DNA from: Saccharopolyspora rhizosphaerae
Lineage (GTDB): Bacteria; Actinomycetota; Actinomycetes; Mycobacteriales; Pseudonocardiaceae
Reading direction: 5' to 3'
DNA length: 64,000 nucleotides
Assembly: GCF_003931915.1 (NCBI RefSeq)
Contig: NZ_RSAA01000016.1
Span: 1 to 64,000 of the forward strand
A model generated the notes under the pieces. It had not been told where the DNA came from and made no database searches. It worked only from the letters and a program-made list of their open reading frames with translations. How positions within the stretch are numbered: the stretch's first letter is position 1; every line of letters begins with the position of its first letter. Shown one piece after another: positions 50,496 to 62,565 of this stretch. Position numbers and translations under genes: made by a program.

Positions 50496-51968
50496 TCAGA
50501 GGGAGAAGTCTCGGAGGGTCTGGTGGAGGCGGTCGATGAGGGGGCGCCGGTGGGCAAGCACCTCCGCGGCGGCGGGGTCCGGGGCGACCTGGGCGTCGAC
50601 CGTGACCAGTTCCGCGGCGTGCGCGAGCGAGTCGATCTCGCCGAGCGCGCGCCAGGCCAGCAGGACCGCGCCGAGACCTGAACCGCCGCTGCCCTCGGCG
50701 AGGTCGAGGTCCATGTCCAAGGCCGAGGCGATGGTCTCGGCCCAGAGCCGGCTGCGGAACCCGCCTCCGGTGGCGCGGACCGCGTGGACCTCGGCACCGG
50801 TGTCGGCGACCGCGTCGCGGACCAGCGCGAGCTGCTGCGCGACGCCCTCGATCACCGCGCGAGTCATCTCCGCGCGCCCGTGCGAGCGCCGCAGCCCGAG
50901 GAAGGCGCCGGTCAGGCCCGGTTCCCACCACGGAGCGCGCTCGCCCAGCAGGTACGGCAGGGCCATCAGCCCGTCCGCGCCCGGCGGGACGGCGGCGGCC
51001 TCGTCGAGGAGCTCCGCCACGTCCACGCCGAACGCCTCGGCGGCCCACTGCCCGACGACACCGCCGTTGCTGACCGCACCGCCGATCACCCACAGGCCGT
51101 CGGCCAGCGCGTAGCTGAAGGTGCGGCACCGCTCGTCCACACCGGGCTTGTCGCGGGTCACCCGCAGCGCACCGCTGGTGCCCAGCGACAGCGCCGCGAC
51201 ACCGGGGGCCACCGCACCCACGCCGAGGTTCGCCAGCGGGCCGTCACCGCCGCCGAGCACGACCGGCAGGCCTGCCGGGAGCCCGGCGGCCGTGGCGACC
51301 TGCGAGCCGAGCGGGAGCGAGGCGGTGGGCTCGCGCAGCTCGGGCAGCTGCGCGGCGTTGATGCCGGCGACCTGGAGCGCGGGCTCGTGCCACGTCAGCG
51401 TGTGCATGTCCTGCAACCCGCTGCCGGAGCTCAACGAGTGCTCGGTGACGAACTCGCCGGTGAAGGCGGACACCACGTAGTCCTTGAGCGCGCACCAGCG
51501 GTCGACCTCGCCGATCTCGGCACCACCGGAGGTCAGCCAGGCCAGCTTCACCATGACCGACTGGGTGTGCACGGGGGTTCCGGTCGCGCGGTGCAGCGCG
51601 GACGACGTGGCAGGTTCCGAGCGCAGGCGCGCGGCGACCTCGGAGGCCCGGGTGTCGGCCCAGTTGAACGCCCGCGTCGCCGGCTCGCCCCGGGAGTCGA
51701 GCCCCACGAGGGTGTGCATCGCGCTGCTGAACGACAACCCGGCGACCTCGTGGCCCTGCTCGCGCGCCCACGACGCGCACTCGGTCAGCGCCTCGACCGC
51801 GGCCCGCAGCACCTCGGCCGCGTCCTGGGTGGCCTCCCCCGCTTCGTCGGTGCGCAGCGGGTACCCGCGCTCGGTGGTGTGCAGGACCCGAGCATCGGTG
51901 CCTGCGGCGACGACCTTGGTAGCGGTGGTGCCCAGATCGACACCCAGCACGACCGGGATGGAGCTCAT
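50496..51968 (-). CDS. FGGY-family carbohydrate kinase, probably gluconokinase
   Basis: A 490-aa sugar kinase. N-terminal ATP motif GVDLGTTATKVVA, substrate region SFSSAMHTLVGLD with NWADTRA, and FGGY ATP-binding motifs VLGGGDGPLANLGVG and ALSLGTSGALRVT. The subtype resembles gluconokinase rather than xylulokinase. It phosphorylates gluconate or a similar polyol in the cytoplasm. No permease or regulator adjoins it, so the substrate remains open. Confidence 0.83.
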   Translation of the reverse strand: MSSIPVVLGVDLGTTATKVVAAGTDARVLHTTERGYPLRTDEAGEATQDAAEVLRAAVEALTECASWAREQGHEVAGLSFSSAMHTLVGLDSRGEPATRAFNWADTRASEVAARLRSEPATSSALHRATGTPVHTQSVMVKLAWLTSGGAEIGEVDRWCALKDYVVSAFTGEFVTEHSLSSGSGLQDMHTLTWHEPALQVAGINAAQLPELREPTASLPLGSQVATAAGLPAGLPVVLGGGDGPLANLGVGAVAPGVAALSLGTSGALRVTRDKPGVDERCRTFSYALADGLWVIGGAVSNGGVVGQWAAEAFGVDVAELLDEAAAVPPGADGLMALPYLLGERAPWWEPGLTGAFLGLRRSHGRAEMTRAVIEGVAQQLALVRDAVADTGAEVHAVRATGGGFRSRLWAETIASALDMDLDLAEGSGGSGLGAVLLAWRALGEIDSLAHAAELVTVDAQVAPDPAAAEVLAHRRPLIDRLHQTLRDFSL

Positions 51969-52042
51969 GCCCTGAACCTATCCGGCCGGATGGCGCCCGC
52001 TCAGCCCAGGCGTGGTGCTCAGGATCACCCCGCGAACGCGAA

Positions 52043-52073
52043 GGCGCCCACTCCCCGGGAGGGAGTGGGCGCC
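52043..52073 (-). terminator. Terminator of the ask-asd operon
   Basis: Perfect 13-bp hairpin (52043-52055 with 52061-52073), loop CGGGA, 19 bases beyond the asd stop. Confidence 0.87.
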
Positions 52074-52091
52074 CACGACCGCCTGCTCAGA

Positions 52092-53156
52092 TCACGTCGC
52101 GAGCGTCTCGGCGATCTCGTAGGTGTTGAGGGCCGCGCCCTTGCGGAGGTTGTCGCCGCACACGAAGAAGTCCAGCGTGTTCGGGAAGTCCAGCGCCTGG
52201 CGGACGCGACCGACGTAGGTCGGGTCACCGCCGACGACGGCCGCCGGGGTCGGGAACACGCCGTTGTCGTGGTCGTCCTGCAGCACGATCGTCGGCTGGT
52301 CGGAGAAGACCTTGTGCGCCTGCTCGACCGACACCTCGCGCTCGAACGTGGCGTGCACCGCCAGCGAGTGGGTGGTCAGCACCGGAACGCGGACGCAGGT
52401 CGCCGAGACCTTCAGCTCCGGGATGCCCAGGATCTTCCGGGACTCGTTGCGGACCTTGAGCTCCTCGGAGGTCCAGCCGTCGTCCTTGCGCGAACCCGCC
52501 CACGGGACGACGTTGAGCGCCAGCGGCGCCTTGAACGGGGTCTCAGCGGACAGGCCCGCCGCGGCCAGCGCGTCGGCGACGTCACCGCCGTGGACGCCGA
52601 CCTGCTTGCCGGCCACCGCCTCCAGCTCCGCGTAGAGCCGGTCGACGCCTTCCTGGCCGGCACCGGAAGCGGCCTGGTAGGAGGACACGACCAGTTCCCG
52701 CAGCCCGAACTCGCGGTGCAGCGCGCCCAGCGACGCCATCATCGACAGCGTGGTGCAGTTCGGGTTGGCGATGATGCCCTTGGGGCGCTCGTGCACCTTC
52801 TCCGGGTTGACCTCGGGCACCACCAGCGGCACCTCGGGGTCCATCCGGAAGGCACCGGAGTTGTCGACCGCGACGGCACCGCGCGAGGCGGCCACCGGGG
52901 CCCACTCCGCGGAGACCTCGTCCGGCACGTCGAACAGCGCGATGTCCACGCCGTCGAAGGCCTCCGGCGCCAGGGCGACCACGGTGTTCTCCTGGCCGCG
53001 CACGGTGATCTTCTTGCCGGCCGACCGCGGCGAGGCGATCAACCGGATCTCACCCCACGGCACGGAGTCGCGGTTGTTGATGATGTCGATCATGACCGTG
53101 CCGACGGCGCCGGTGGCGCCGACGATGGCCAGGGTGGGGGCCTGCGCGGAACTCAT
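52092..53156 (-). CDS. asd: Aspartate-semialdehyde dehydrogenase
   Basis: Reduces aspartyl phosphate to aspartate semialdehyde with NADPH, the branch point to lysine/diaminopimelate, threonine and methionine. The 354-aa protein has [12 protein letters not shown] (NADP binding), the catalytic cysteine at 134 in [11 protein letters not shown], and the histidine in [15 protein letters not shown]. It starts at ATG 53156, sharing one base with the ask stop (TGATG). The ask-asd pair is the normal actinobacterial arrangement. Confidence 0.95.
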   Translation of the reverse strand: MSSAQAPTLAIVGATGAVGTVMIDIINNRDSVPWGEIRLIASPRSAGKKITVRGQENTVVALAPEAFDGVDIALFDVPDEVSAEWAPVAASRGAVAVDNSGAFRMDPEVPLVVPEVNPEKVHERPKGIIANPNCTTLSMMASLGALHREFGLRELVVSSYQAASGAGQEGVDRLYAELEAVAGKQVGVHGGDVADALAAAGLSAETPFKAPLALNVVPWAGSRKDDGWTSEELKVRNESRKILGIPELKVSATCVRVPVLTTHSLAVHATFEREVSVEQAHKVFSDQPTIVLQDDHDNGVFPTPAAVVGGDPTYVGRVRQALDFPNTLDFFVCGDNLRKGAALNTYEIAETLAT

Positions 53157-53674
53157 CAGCGACCACTCCCCGCGTACACGACCGCTTCCTCGTCGCCGCC
53201 CAGCTGGAAGGCCTCGTGCAGCGCGCTCACGGCCGTGTCGAGCTGGGTGTCCTGGATCAGCACCGAGATGCGGATCTCCGAGGTGTTGATGATGTCGATG
53301 TTGACGCCGGCGTTGGACAGCGCCTCGCAGAAGGTCGCCGTCACGCCGGGGTGCGAGCGCATGCCCGCGCCGACCAGCGAGACCTTGCCGACCTGGTCGT
53401 CGTAGACGACCTCCTCGAAGCCCACCTCACCGGCGATCTTCTCGAGCTCGGCCACGGCCACCGCACCGTTGCTGCGCGCCACCGTGAAGGTGATGTCGGT
53501 CTTGCCGGACGCGATGCCGGAGACGTTCTGCAGCACCATGTCGATGTCGATCTCGGCGTCGGCGACCACGCGGAAGATGCGGCCCGCGACGCCCGGGTTG
53601 TCCGGCACACCGCGCACGGTGACCTTGGCTTCCGACCGGTCGTGCGACACGCCGGTGATCATCGCCTGTTCCAC
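53156..53674 (-). CDS. ask: Aspartate kinase beta subunit from an internal start
   Basis: In-frame GTG 53674 begins [20 protein letters not shown], matching where the ACT-domain beta subunit starts in Corynebacterium and mycobacterial aspartate kinases. A GGAGG site (complement of 53683-53687) lies 8 nt upstream. The 172-aa product would hold both ACT domains and assemble with the alpha subunit as alpha2-beta2. Confidence 0.72.
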   Translation of the reverse strand: MEQAMITGVSHDRSEAKVTVRGVPDNPGVAGRIFRVVADAEIDIDMVLQNVSGIASGKTDITFTVARSNGAVAVAELEKIAGEVGFEEVVYDDQVGKVSLVGAGMRSHPGVTATFCEALSNAGVNIDIINTSEIRISVLIQDTQLDTAVSALHEAFQLGGDEEAVVYAGSGR

Positions 53675-54421
53675 GGAAAGGTCCTCCACTGAACCGGACA
53701 CTGTCGTGCCGGGCTTGGGCGAGTAAGACGAGCGGACGTGCAGCGGCACGCCGTAGCGACGGGCGTACTCCACCGCGCGCAGGTGCAGCACCTTGGCGCC
53801 GGTGGCCGCCATCTCCAGCATCTCCTCGTAGGTGATGTGGTCGAGGTGCTTCGCGTCGGACACGATGCGCGGATCGGCGGTGTAGACCCCGTCCACGTCG
53901 GTGTAGATCTCGCACACGTCGGCGTTCATGGCGGCGGCCACCGCGACGGCGGTGGTGTCCGAGCCGCCACGGCCGAGCGTGGTGATGTCCTTGGTGTCCT
54001 GCGAAACACCCTGGAAGCCGGCGACCAGGGCGACCTGGCCCTCGGACAGCGCCTCCTGGATGCGGCCCGGGGTGACGTCGACGATCCGCGCGTTCTGGTG
54101 CGCGGACGTGGTGATCATGCCGGCCTGCGAGCCGGAGAACGACTGGGCTTCCACGCCGAGCGACTCGACGGCCATCGCGACCAGCGCGTTGGAGATCCGC
54201 TCCCCCGCGGTCAGCAGCATGTCGAGTTCCCGCTCCGGCGGGCCCGGGTTGACCTGTTTGGCGAGGTCGAGCAGCTCGTCAGTGGTGTCACCCATCGCGG
54301 AGCACACGACGACGACGTCGTTGCCCGCTTTGCGGGTCTCGACGATGCGTTCGGCGACCCGCTTGATGCGATCAGCACTCTCGAGTGAGGAACCGCCGTA
54401 CTTCTGGACGACGAGCGCCAC
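53156..54421 (-). CDS. ask: Aspartate kinase (alpha subunit, full length)
   Basis: Phosphorylates aspartate, the first committed step of the aspartate pathway, feedback-inhibited by lysine and threonine. The 421-aa protein has the kinase signature [16 protein letters not shown] and the nucleotide region [17 protein letters not shown] in its catalytic half. Two ACT domains follow from about residue 260. It starts at GTG 54421 with AGGAGG 10 bases upstream. An in-frame GTG at 53674 with its own GGAGG site should give a separate beta subunit. Confidence 0.95.
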   Translation of the reverse strand: MALVVQKYGGSSLESADRIKRVAERIVETRKAGNDVVVVCSAMGDTTDELLDLAKQVNPGPPERELDMLLTAGERISNALVAMAVESLGVEAQSFSGSQAGMITTSAHQNARIVDVTPGRIQEALSEGQVALVAGFQGVSQDTKDITTLGRGGSDTTAVAVAAAMNADVCEIYTDVDGVYTADPRIVSDAKHLDHITYEEMLEMAATGAKVLHLRAVEYARRYGVPLHVRSSYSPKPGTTVSGSVEDLSVEQAMITGVSHDRSEAKVTVRGVPDNPGVAGRIFRVVADAEIDIDMVLQNVSGIASGKTDITFTVARSNGAVAVAELEKIAGEVGFEEVVYDDQVGKVSLVGAGMRSHPGVTATFCEALSNAGVNIDIINTSEIRISVLIQDTQLDTAVSALHEAFQLGGDEEAVVYAGSGR

Positions 54422-54627
54422 GTGAAACAAACCTCCTCGGCCGCTGCGGTCGTCCCGGGCGCGGGTTCTCCCCGCGCTGACACCGGGTGGACGAAGAGCA
54501 GCGGCACACCCGGATCGGGATGCGCCCTCCGCCCCGCGACCGGAAGGAGGCAGCGTCGGCCGATCACGGCCGAAACGGCCTTCGACCAGGTCGCTCCGCT
54601 GCCGGACTAGCCTACCGACCACTGGGG

Positions 54628-55938
54628 GTGAACCCCAATCACGAAGCTCACGTCTACCCTGTTGGGCGCGATTGTCGACAAGAGCGGAGCGTCGGGTTGT
54701 CCACCACGCAGGGCGCGCTGGAACCACCCCTGGGGGAGACCGGAAACACTGCAGCTACGCAGCGGAAACAGCAAGCCCCACGATCGAACGGCAGCGCACG
54801 GCTGGGTACACCGCGGCAACGGCGGACGATCATCGCGCTGACCCCGGCTGTGGTCTACCTCGCAATCCGGCTGGTGGGACTGCTGGTCCTCGCGTGGCTC
54901 TCAGCGGTCCACGACGAGTCGCTCCTCGACAACCTCAACGCCTGGGACGGGCAGTGGTACACCGAGATCGCCGCCCACGGTTACGACGGCGTGAACCCGA
55001 GCATGGTGGACGGCTTCGGGAACCGGTACCCCGAGACCCCGCTGGCGTTCTTCCCGGGATATCCGCTGCTCATCATGGCCATCGCGCTCATCCCGGGCGT
55101 GACGACCCTCGGCGCGGCGATCACCGCGAGCCTGGTCTGCGGCGTGGTCGCCGCCTACGGCCTCGCGCGGCTGGGCGAGCGGCTCGGAGGGAGCCGTCGG
55201 GTCGGGTTGCTCCTGGTGGTGCTCTTCGCCGCAGCGCCCATGTCGGTGGTGCTGTCGATGGCGTACTCGGAGGCGCTGTTCTGCGCGCTGTCGATCTGGG
55301 CGCTGATCGGCGTCGTCGAGCGCAACTGGCCGCTGGCCGGGCTCTGCTGCACCGCCGCGGGCCTGATCCGGCCGACCGCCGCCGCCCTGATCGGGGTGGT
55401 CGGGCTGGCCGCGGTGATCGCGATCGTGCAGCGCCGGGACTCCTGGCGGCCGTGGCTCGCGGTGCTGCTGGCACCGCTGGGCATGCTCGTCTACATCGGC
55501 TGGGTGGGCGTGCAGACCGGCAAGCCGGGCGGCTACTTCGAGCTGCAGGCGCGCGGCTGGTCGTCGGCCTTCGACGGCGGCGCGACGACCGCGCAGTTCG
55601 TGCTCGAGGCGCTGTCCGAGGAGAAGTCGGTCTTCGAGACCTTCACGGTGTGGGTCGTGCTGGCCGCGCTGGTGCTGCTGGCGCTGTGCGTCTGGCACCG
55701 GCTGCCGTGGCCGCTGGTGCTGTTCGCCGCGGCGGTGCTGCTGCTGGACCTCGGCTCGGACGGGCTGATGTACTCGAAGGTGCGGTTGATGTTGCCGGCG
55801 TTCCCGCTGCTCATCCCGGTCGCGATCGGCTTGAGCAAACGGCGGCCGGCCACAGCGGTGACGTCGGCGGTGCTGCTCGTGTTCTTCGGCTCTTGGCTGG
55901 GTGCCTACTCGCTGACTGCCTGGGAATACGCCATCTGA
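54628..55938 (+). CDS. Polytopic membrane protein, GT-C mannosyltransferase-like
   Basis: A protein of about 436 aa with roughly ten hydrophobic segments. An extracytoplasmic loop after the first helix contains [20 protein letters not shown], the WDG.WY motif of PIG-V/GT-C type glycosyltransferases that use lipid-linked sugars. AFFPGYPLL and [13 protein letters not shown] follow as in those families. It may mannosylate an exported protein or lipid. The start is uncertain: GTG 54628 and TTG 54697 are both possible, and the N-terminal about 45 residues are polar. It is divergent from ask. Confidence 0.72.
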   Translation: MNPNHEAHVYPVGRDCRQERSVGLSTTQGALEPPLGETGNTAATQRKQQAPRSNGSARLGTPRQRRTIIALTPAVVYLAIRLVGLLVLAWLSAVHDESLLDNLNAWDGQWYTEIAAHGYDGVNPSMVDGFGNRYPETPLAFFPGYPLLIMAIALIPGVTTLGAAITASLVCGVVAAYGLARLGERLGGSRRVGLLLVVLFAAAPMSVVLSMAYSEALFCALSIWALIGVVERNWPLAGLCCTAAGLIRPTAAALIGVVGLAAVIAIVQRRDSWRPWLAVLLAPLGMLVYIGWVGVQTGKPGGYFELQARGWSSAFDGGATTAQFVLEALSEEKSVFETFTVWVVLAALVLLALCVWHRLPWPLVLFAAAVLLLDLGSDGLMYSKVRLMLPAFPLLIPVAIGLSKRRPATAVTSAVLLVFFGSWLGAYSLTAWEYAI

Positions 55939-55957
55939 GCACGCTCGGGAGGTTTCG

Positions 55958-56557
55958 GTGACCGAACTGGACAAGACGGCGGACTCGTCCGTCCCGCTCC
56001 ACCCCTTGCTCGCCCAGCGTTGGAGCCCGCGTGCGCTGGACCCGTCGGCGACCATCGGGGACGAGCAGTTCACCGCGCTGTTCGAAGCGGCCCGGTGGGC
56101 TCCCTCCTGGGGCAACACCCAGCCCGCCCGGTACATCGCCGCCCGCCGCGGGGAGCCGACCTTCGACCGCATCCACGGCACGCTGTCCCGGGGCAACAAG
56201 GGATGGGCCGGAGACGCCGCGGCGCTGGCGATCGGCGTCGCGCAGTCGCTCAACGAGGACGGCGAGCCGATGCCCTACGGCGAGTACGGGCTCGGGCTGG
56301 CCACCCAGAACCTGGTCCTGCAGGCGGTCGCGGAGGGCCTGCACGCGCACCAGATGGCGGGCTTCGACCGCGAGGCCGCGCGCGTGGAGTTCTCGATCCC
56401 GGACGACTTCGAGCCCTTGGTCGCCATCGCCGTCGGCGACCTCGGCAACCTCGACGGCATGCCGGACCGCCTGGTCGAGAAGGAGCTCCGTCCCCGGGTC
56501 CGCAAGCCCCTCACCGATCTCGTCTTCACCGACTCCTGGGGCACCCCGCTCTTCTGA
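55958..56557 (+). CDS. Nitroreductase-family protein
   Basis: A 199-aa FMN-dependent nitroreductase-type enzyme: FMN contact RWSPRALDP, EAARWAPSWGNTQPARYI, ALAIGVAQ and the GLATQNLVLQAVAEGLHAH helix, ending PRVRKPLTDLVFTDSWG. It reduces nitro compounds or quinones with NAD(P)H; natural substrate unknown. It starts at GTG 55958 after GGGAGGT, 19 bases behind the upstream stop, so it is probably co-transcribed with the membrane protein. Confidence 0.87.
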   Translation: MTELDKTADSSVPLHPLLAQRWSPRALDPSATIGDEQFTALFEAARWAPSWGNTQPARYIAARRGEPTFDRIHGTLSRGNKGWAGDAAALAIGVAQSLNEDGEPMPYGEYGLGLATQNLVLQAVAEGLHAHQMAGFDREAARVEFSIPDDFEPLVAIAVGDLGNLDGMPDRLVEKELRPRVRKPLTDLVFTDSWGTPLF

Positions 56558-56633
56558 CCCGCGCCCCCGGTGTGGTCCACGCCCCGTAGCGAGAACACCC
56601 ATTTCGCCTGGTACAGGCCATAGGATGGGCCGC

Positions 56634-56771
56634 ATGACGGCGGAGTCGGTGCGAGCGCAGCTGGACCTTCCGCGTCTCGCCGCGCCCGGACCCGGCGCGG
56701 TGGACGGCCGGGCGAGCACGCACCGCAGCGCCACCGCCCGGGGCGCAGCGGTCGACGGGAGCAGCGCGTGA
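56634..56771 (+). CDS. 45-aa micro-ORF in the place of a PadR regulator
   Basis: Encodes MTAESVRAQLDLPRLAAPGP followed by a disordered Ala/Arg/Ser tail. A TAGGAT box (56621-56626) ends 7 nt before ATG 56634, and its TGA overlaps the next start as GTGA, so it seems expressed and coupled. Permease-prefix proteins like the one downstream usually follow a PadR gene, and MTAESVRAQLDL-type starts occur in PadR proteins. It may be a deleted remnant or a leader ORF. Confidence 0.5.
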   Translation: MTAESVRAQLDLPRLAAPGPGAVDGRASTHRSATARGAAVDGSSA

Positions 56772-57394
56772 ACTCCATCGAGGACTACGTCGACGAACTC
56801 GCCACCGAGCTGCGCGGGCCCCCGCGGGCCAAGGCCCGCATGATCCGCGAGATCCGCGACGGCCTGACCGACACGGTCGCCGCGCGCACCGACGCCGGGC
56901 AGCCGCCCGAGGAGGCCGCGCGCCACGCGGTGCGCGAGTTCGGCACGCCCGCGGAGGTGGCGCCCAGCTGCCAGTGGGAGCTCACCGTCGCGCAGACCCG
57001 GCGCACCGCGCTGGTGCTGCTGGCCACCGTCCCGGTGCTGCTCGGGTGCTGGCGCGTGGCGTGGACGCTCGGGGGCGAGCAGGGCCTCCCGGCCTCGCCG
57101 GACGTGCCGTTGCTGACCGCGCTCGCGGGCGCCGCCACGGCCGTGGGCTGCGCTGCGCTGGTGATCACCCGTCGGCTGTCGGTGCCCGGCACACTTCCGC
57201 TCGTCATGGCCTGGACCGGCACCGCCGCCAGCATCGCGATGCCGCTCACCACCCTGGTCCTCCTCACCACCGCGCTGCCACCGGCGGAGAACTGGGCGCT
57301 GCTGCTGCTCATCGCCGCGGGCACCGCCGCCGCGCACTCGGCACTGGCGAACTCGGCGAAGACCTGCCGGCAGTGCGCGGTGCGAGCCGGTTGA
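56768..57394 (+). CDS. Permease-prefix-domain membrane protein
   Basis: A 208-aa protein. Residues 1-70 form the permease prefix domain 1 (SIEDYVDELATELRGPPRAK, ARHAVREFGTPAEVAPSCQW). Five or so hydrophobic segments and a Cys-containing tail (KTCRQCAVRAG) follow. Such proteins accompany PadR-type regulators; function is unknown. It starts at GTG 56768 by overlap with the micro-ORF. Confidence 0.78.
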   Translation: MNSIEDYVDELATELRGPPRAKARMIREIRDGLTDTVAARTDAGQPPEEAARHAVREFGTPAEVAPSCQWELTVAQTRRTALVLLATVPVLLGCWRVAWTLGGEQGLPASPDVPLLTALAGAATAVGCAALVITRRLSVPGTLPLVMAWTGTAASIAMPLTTLVLLTTALPPAENWALLLLIAAGTAAAHSALANSAKTCRQCAVRAG

Positions 57395-57535
57395 GCGACT
57401 GGGAATTCCGGGAAATCGCGATCAGGTGCGCACCGACGCTGAAAGCACCAGGACAATGGTTCCTCCGCGTGAAGATCGGAACCGATCTACGGCAATTGAT
57501 CTCCACGGCAGTTACATGCGGTTCGATCATGCGGT

Positions 57536-58720
57536 ATGACTTCACTCGTGTGGACGAGCACCAAGACGACCGCGGAAGCGCTCGATGACGCCGACGTGCT
57601 CGCTGGGTTGCGCCTGCGCTACGACCTCGTCCCCGGAGTCATCCGCATGGACGGCCACAGCGGTGGCCCGATGCCCCGCACCTCCCCCGCGCGGTTGCGC
57701 CGGTTCGTCCAGCACCGCTGGGAACCGCGCAGCGGTCGCGCCTCCGGCGAGTCGGAGTGGCGGCGCGAAGCGCGGCTCGCGGCCGGCGCGCTGGCTCCGC
57801 TGGTCGGAGCGAGCGCAGGCGAGCTCACCGTGGCCGAATCGACCTCCATCAACCTGTTCAAGGCGCTGGTCGCCGCCGCGAAGCTGCGCCCCGGACGGCC
57901 GGTGCTGGCCGTCGGACGCGACTGCTTCGCCACCGACCGCTGCCTCGCCCAGTCCGCCGCCGACCACCTCGGCGGCCGGTTGCAGCTGATCGACGGGGTC
58001 GAGGGTCTGGCCGCGCTGCCGGTGGACGAGGTCGCCGTGGTCGCCCTGTCGCACGTGGACCTGCGGTCCGGCGTGGTGCGCGACGCGAGTGCGATCACCT
58101 CCGAGATCCACCGCGGTGGCGCGCTGACCCTGTGGGACCTCAGCCACTCGGCCGGGGCTCTGGACGTGGACCTGCGCGGGTGGAACGCGGACTTCGCGAT
58201 CGGCTGCGGGCACAAGTACCTGGGCGGGAGCCCGACCGCGCCGTCCTTCGGCTTCGTGGCCGAACGGCACCTGGAGCACTCGCCGACCGGTGTCCTGCGG
58301 CACCCGCTGGCGGAGGGCTTCGCCGGACCCGCCGCCACCCTCGCGGCGACCGAGCTGCGCGACGTGCTGGCCATCCTCGACGGCGTCCCGGCGAGCGCGC
58401 TCGCGGCGAAGACGACCGGGTTGGTCGAGCTGTTCCTGGAGCGCATCGACGAGTTCTGCCCGGAGGTCGCGGTCGAGGTGCGCACGCCCGACGCGCAGCG
58501 GCGGGCGCAGGTCTGCATCCGGCACGACCACGCTCAGCGGATCGCCGACCTGCTGTCGGACCGCAGCGTGCTCGTCGAGTACGCCGAACCCGACCTGGTG
58601 CGCTTCAACTTCGCCCCGGCCTGGCTCTCCCACGTCGACGTCTGGCACGCGGCCGAGCGCCTGCACGCGACCCTGCACGAGATCCACGGTTCCGCCGAGC
58701 GGGCTGCGGACCACCGCTGA
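57536..58720 (+). CDS. Kynureninase-like PLP enzyme (class V aminotransferase fold)
   Basis: A 394-aa PLP-dependent protein. SHVDLRSGVVRD and LWDLSHSAGALDVDLRGWNA carry the PLP-pyridine aspartate and histidine. FAIGCGHKYLGGSPTAPSFG carries the Schiff-base lysine in the kynureninase-type GxxKYL context. Fold and motifs fit KynU, which cleaves kynurenine to anthranilate. No other kynurenine-pathway gene is near, and the usual aromatic contacts cannot be checked here, so a related C-C or C-S lyase is possible. Confidence 0.75.
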   Translation: MTSLVWTSTKTTAEALDDADVLAGLRLRYDLVPGVIRMDGHSGGPMPRTSPARLRRFVQHRWEPRSGRASGESEWRREARLAAGALAPLVGASAGELTVAESTSINLFKALVAAAKLRPGRPVLAVGRDCFATDRCLAQSAADHLGGRLQLIDGVEGLAALPVDEVAVVALSHVDLRSGVVRDASAITSEIHRGGALTLWDLSHSAGALDVDLRGWNADFAIGCGHKYLGGSPTAPSFGFVAERHLEHSPTGVLRHPLAEGFAGPAATLAATELRDVLAILDGVPASALAAKTTGLVELFLERIDEFCPEVAVEVRTPDAQRRAQVCIRHDHAQRIADLLSDRSVLVEYAEPDLVRFNFAPAWLSHVDVWHAAERLHATLHEIHGSAERAADHR

Positions 58721-58744
58721 CCGGCTTCGCCGGCCCGGCGGGGC

Positions 58745-59095
58745 TCAGCGCACCGCGGCGAGGATCTTGGTGGCGATCGAGGTGATGAACAGCCAGAAGA
58801 TCGCGGCGATCCCGTAGTTGAGCAAGACCGCCAGCTGCGGGTCCTCCGGGGTGAAGAGGTCCTGGAAGCCCAGGGCGAGCGGATCGGCCACGGACGTCAC
58901 GAACTGGGTGATGCCGTTGTCCGGGTTCGCGCTGCCGATGGTGAGGATCACATGGATCGCCAGCAGCGCAGCGCACACCAGGCCGAACCAGCGCACCAGC
59001 TGGATCAGCACGTCGACGAACCGTCCCCACCCGCGTCGCAGGTCAGCGCGTCGCAGGCCGCCCTCGTGGGCTCCGGCACGAACATCCTCGGTCAC
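58745..59095 (-). CDS. YggT-like two-helix membrane protein
   Basis: A 116-aa protein with two membrane helices (WFGLVCAALLAIHVILTIG and LLNYGIAAIFWLFITSIATK) and a loop ANPDNGITQFVTSVADPLAL recalling the YggT topology. Role unknown. On the minus strand CACACT ends 6 nt before GTG 59095, supporting a leaderless start there; the open frame extends further upstream without support. Confidence 0.65.
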   Translation of the reverse strand: MTEDVRAGAHEGGLRRADLRRGWGRFVDVLIQLVRWFGLVCAALLAIHVILTIGSANPDNGITQFVTSVADPLALGFQDLFTPEDPQLAVLLNYGIAAIFWLFITSIATKILAAVR

Positions 59096-59183
59096 GATCA
59101 CAGTGTGGCACGAAAACGCTCGTGTTCCACAGGGTTGTTCTTCGGCCACACCCCTGGCATCTCCCACGATCTGAAACAGGAGC

Positions 59184-61137
<1,954 letters not shown>

Positions 61138-61407
61138 CCGTCCTCGGGATCACCGCGGCGACCGACCTCCGGTCACCGCGGTGGACCCAGGTCGAAGCAG
61201 CGCTGAGCCCCCGCTCCCGCCCTGAGCCGCAGCTCCCGGTGGGGCGGGGGTTCCGCTTTGACGGGGTGTTCGGGCTCTCCCATCACCGGGGTGCTTCCAG
61301 GCCTGCCGTCGCGGCCGCAGGAGTCGTGGGATCCGAGGTCTCACGCTGGCGCACAGACCTGCGTCAGGTTGCCGCGCTGTCCCGGATCGCTTCGGGGCCA
61401 CCAAGCG

Positions 61408-61556
61408 GGCCCGGACCGTCACCACCCGAGGTGCACGGCCACGGCTGCCCACCGCACCACCCCTCTGACCAGCACCAGCACACCCGGGTTGGTGGCAGGG
61501 CCGCGTGTCGGGCGGGAGGGGCCTCCCTCTCGCGCGGGGACGCCCCTGGGTCGTCT
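61408..61556 (+). repeat. Dispersed repeat family 2, copy D2
   Basis: Second copy of the element at 50205-50390, same orientation, with a 41-base identical core (61447-61487). It lies in a 495-base gap between leuA and the DedA gene. The rest of that gap holds only a weak GC hairpin at 61208-61250 that may terminate leuA. Confidence 0.78.
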
Positions 61557-61632
61557 GAGGGCGTCTCGGGCGGGAGCCACGATCAGCGCGCGCCGGGCAC
61601 AGCCGTGAGGTCCGGCGTCGGAGCCCGGTGGG

Positions 61633-62262
61633 TCAGGCGGACTTGGCCGGTTCCGGTTCCTCTTCGGCTTCGGCTCGTTCGACGCGCTTCTGGATGACGC
61701 GGGTGCTCCACCAGGCGAAGACGACCGCGATGACCAGGCCGATCCACGAGAAGCGGTGGAACCACTGGCCCGCGACCAGGCCGAACGCGTACGACAGGGC
61801 CGTCACCAGGCCCGCCCAGGCGATGCCGCCGGTCGCGTTGGCCAGCAGGAACTTGCGGTAGGGCATGCCGAGGCTGCCTGCCAGTGGCCCGGCGAGGATG
61901 CGCAGCAGCGCCACGAAGCGGCCGCCGAAGACCGTCCACGCGCCCCAGCGCTCGAACAGCCCCTCCGCCTGGGCCAGCGGCTTGGGACCGAAGTGCTTCG
62001 GCAGCTTGGCGCCCAGCCAGGTCAGCAGCTTGCGGCCGTAGCGCTTGCCGACGGCGTAGCCGATCGAGTCGCCGACGATCGCCCCGAGCGCGGCGAAGCT
62101 GCCCAGCAGGACCGGGTTGACCACGCCCTGCGAGGCCGCGACACCCGCGCTGACCAGCAGGATCTCACCGGGCAGCGGAATCCCGACGCTCTCCAGCCCG
62201 ATGATCCCCGCCACCACGAGGTAGATCACGCCGGACGGGATCGTGTTCAGCCACTCGATCAT
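61633..62262 (-). CDS. DedA-family membrane protein
   Basis: A 209-aa DedA/SNARE-associated family protein, proposed to flip lipids such as undecaprenyl phosphate or phosphatidylethanolamine. Conserved parts are ESVGIPLPGEILLVSAG, GAIVGDSIGYAVGKRYGRKL, and GGRFVALLRILAGPLAGSLG with the key arginines. GGIAWAGLVTALSYAFG follows. It has four to five membrane segments and a charged C-terminal tail. ATG 62262 starts the family consensus MIEWLNTIP. Confidence 0.88.
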   Translation of the reverse strand: MIEWLNTIPSGVIYLVVAGIIGLESVGIPLPGEILLVSAGVAASQGVVNPVLLGSFAALGAIVGDSIGYAVGKRYGRKLLTWLGAKLPKHFGPKPLAQAEGLFERWGAWTVFGGRFVALLRILAGPLAGSLGMPYRKFLLANATGGIAWAGLVTALSYAFGLVAGQWFHRFSWIGLVIAVVFAWWSTRVIQKRVERAEAEEEPEPAKSA

Positions 62263-62565
62263 GGACTTCCGTTCTGGTCGGGGGCAGCGCGTTCGGCTCC
62301 CGCAAGGGTACGGACCCAAACCCCGCGGGTACCGAGCGCGGGGTGGCGGACCTCTCCCTCCCCCGCTACCGACCACAGCGGTACGACCACGCGAACGGGC
62401 TAGGGGTGCGTTGCGCCGCACGGCGCAGTCCGCAAGCGCTTCACCAGCGCTGGATCGGCGAAATCGCTCGACCAAAGTCGGTGTTGCCCGAAGTCCGGGG
62501 ACGGCACCATGGAGTGACGTCGAGGGGATGTCAGGGGGAGGCGGCGTCACCCCTGGGGAAAACCG

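Noticed and set aside
50496..51968. Xylulokinase gene of a xylose operon
   Set aside because: No xylose isomerase, transporter or regulator is adjacent, and the motif pattern fits gluconokinase-type FGGY kinases at least as well.
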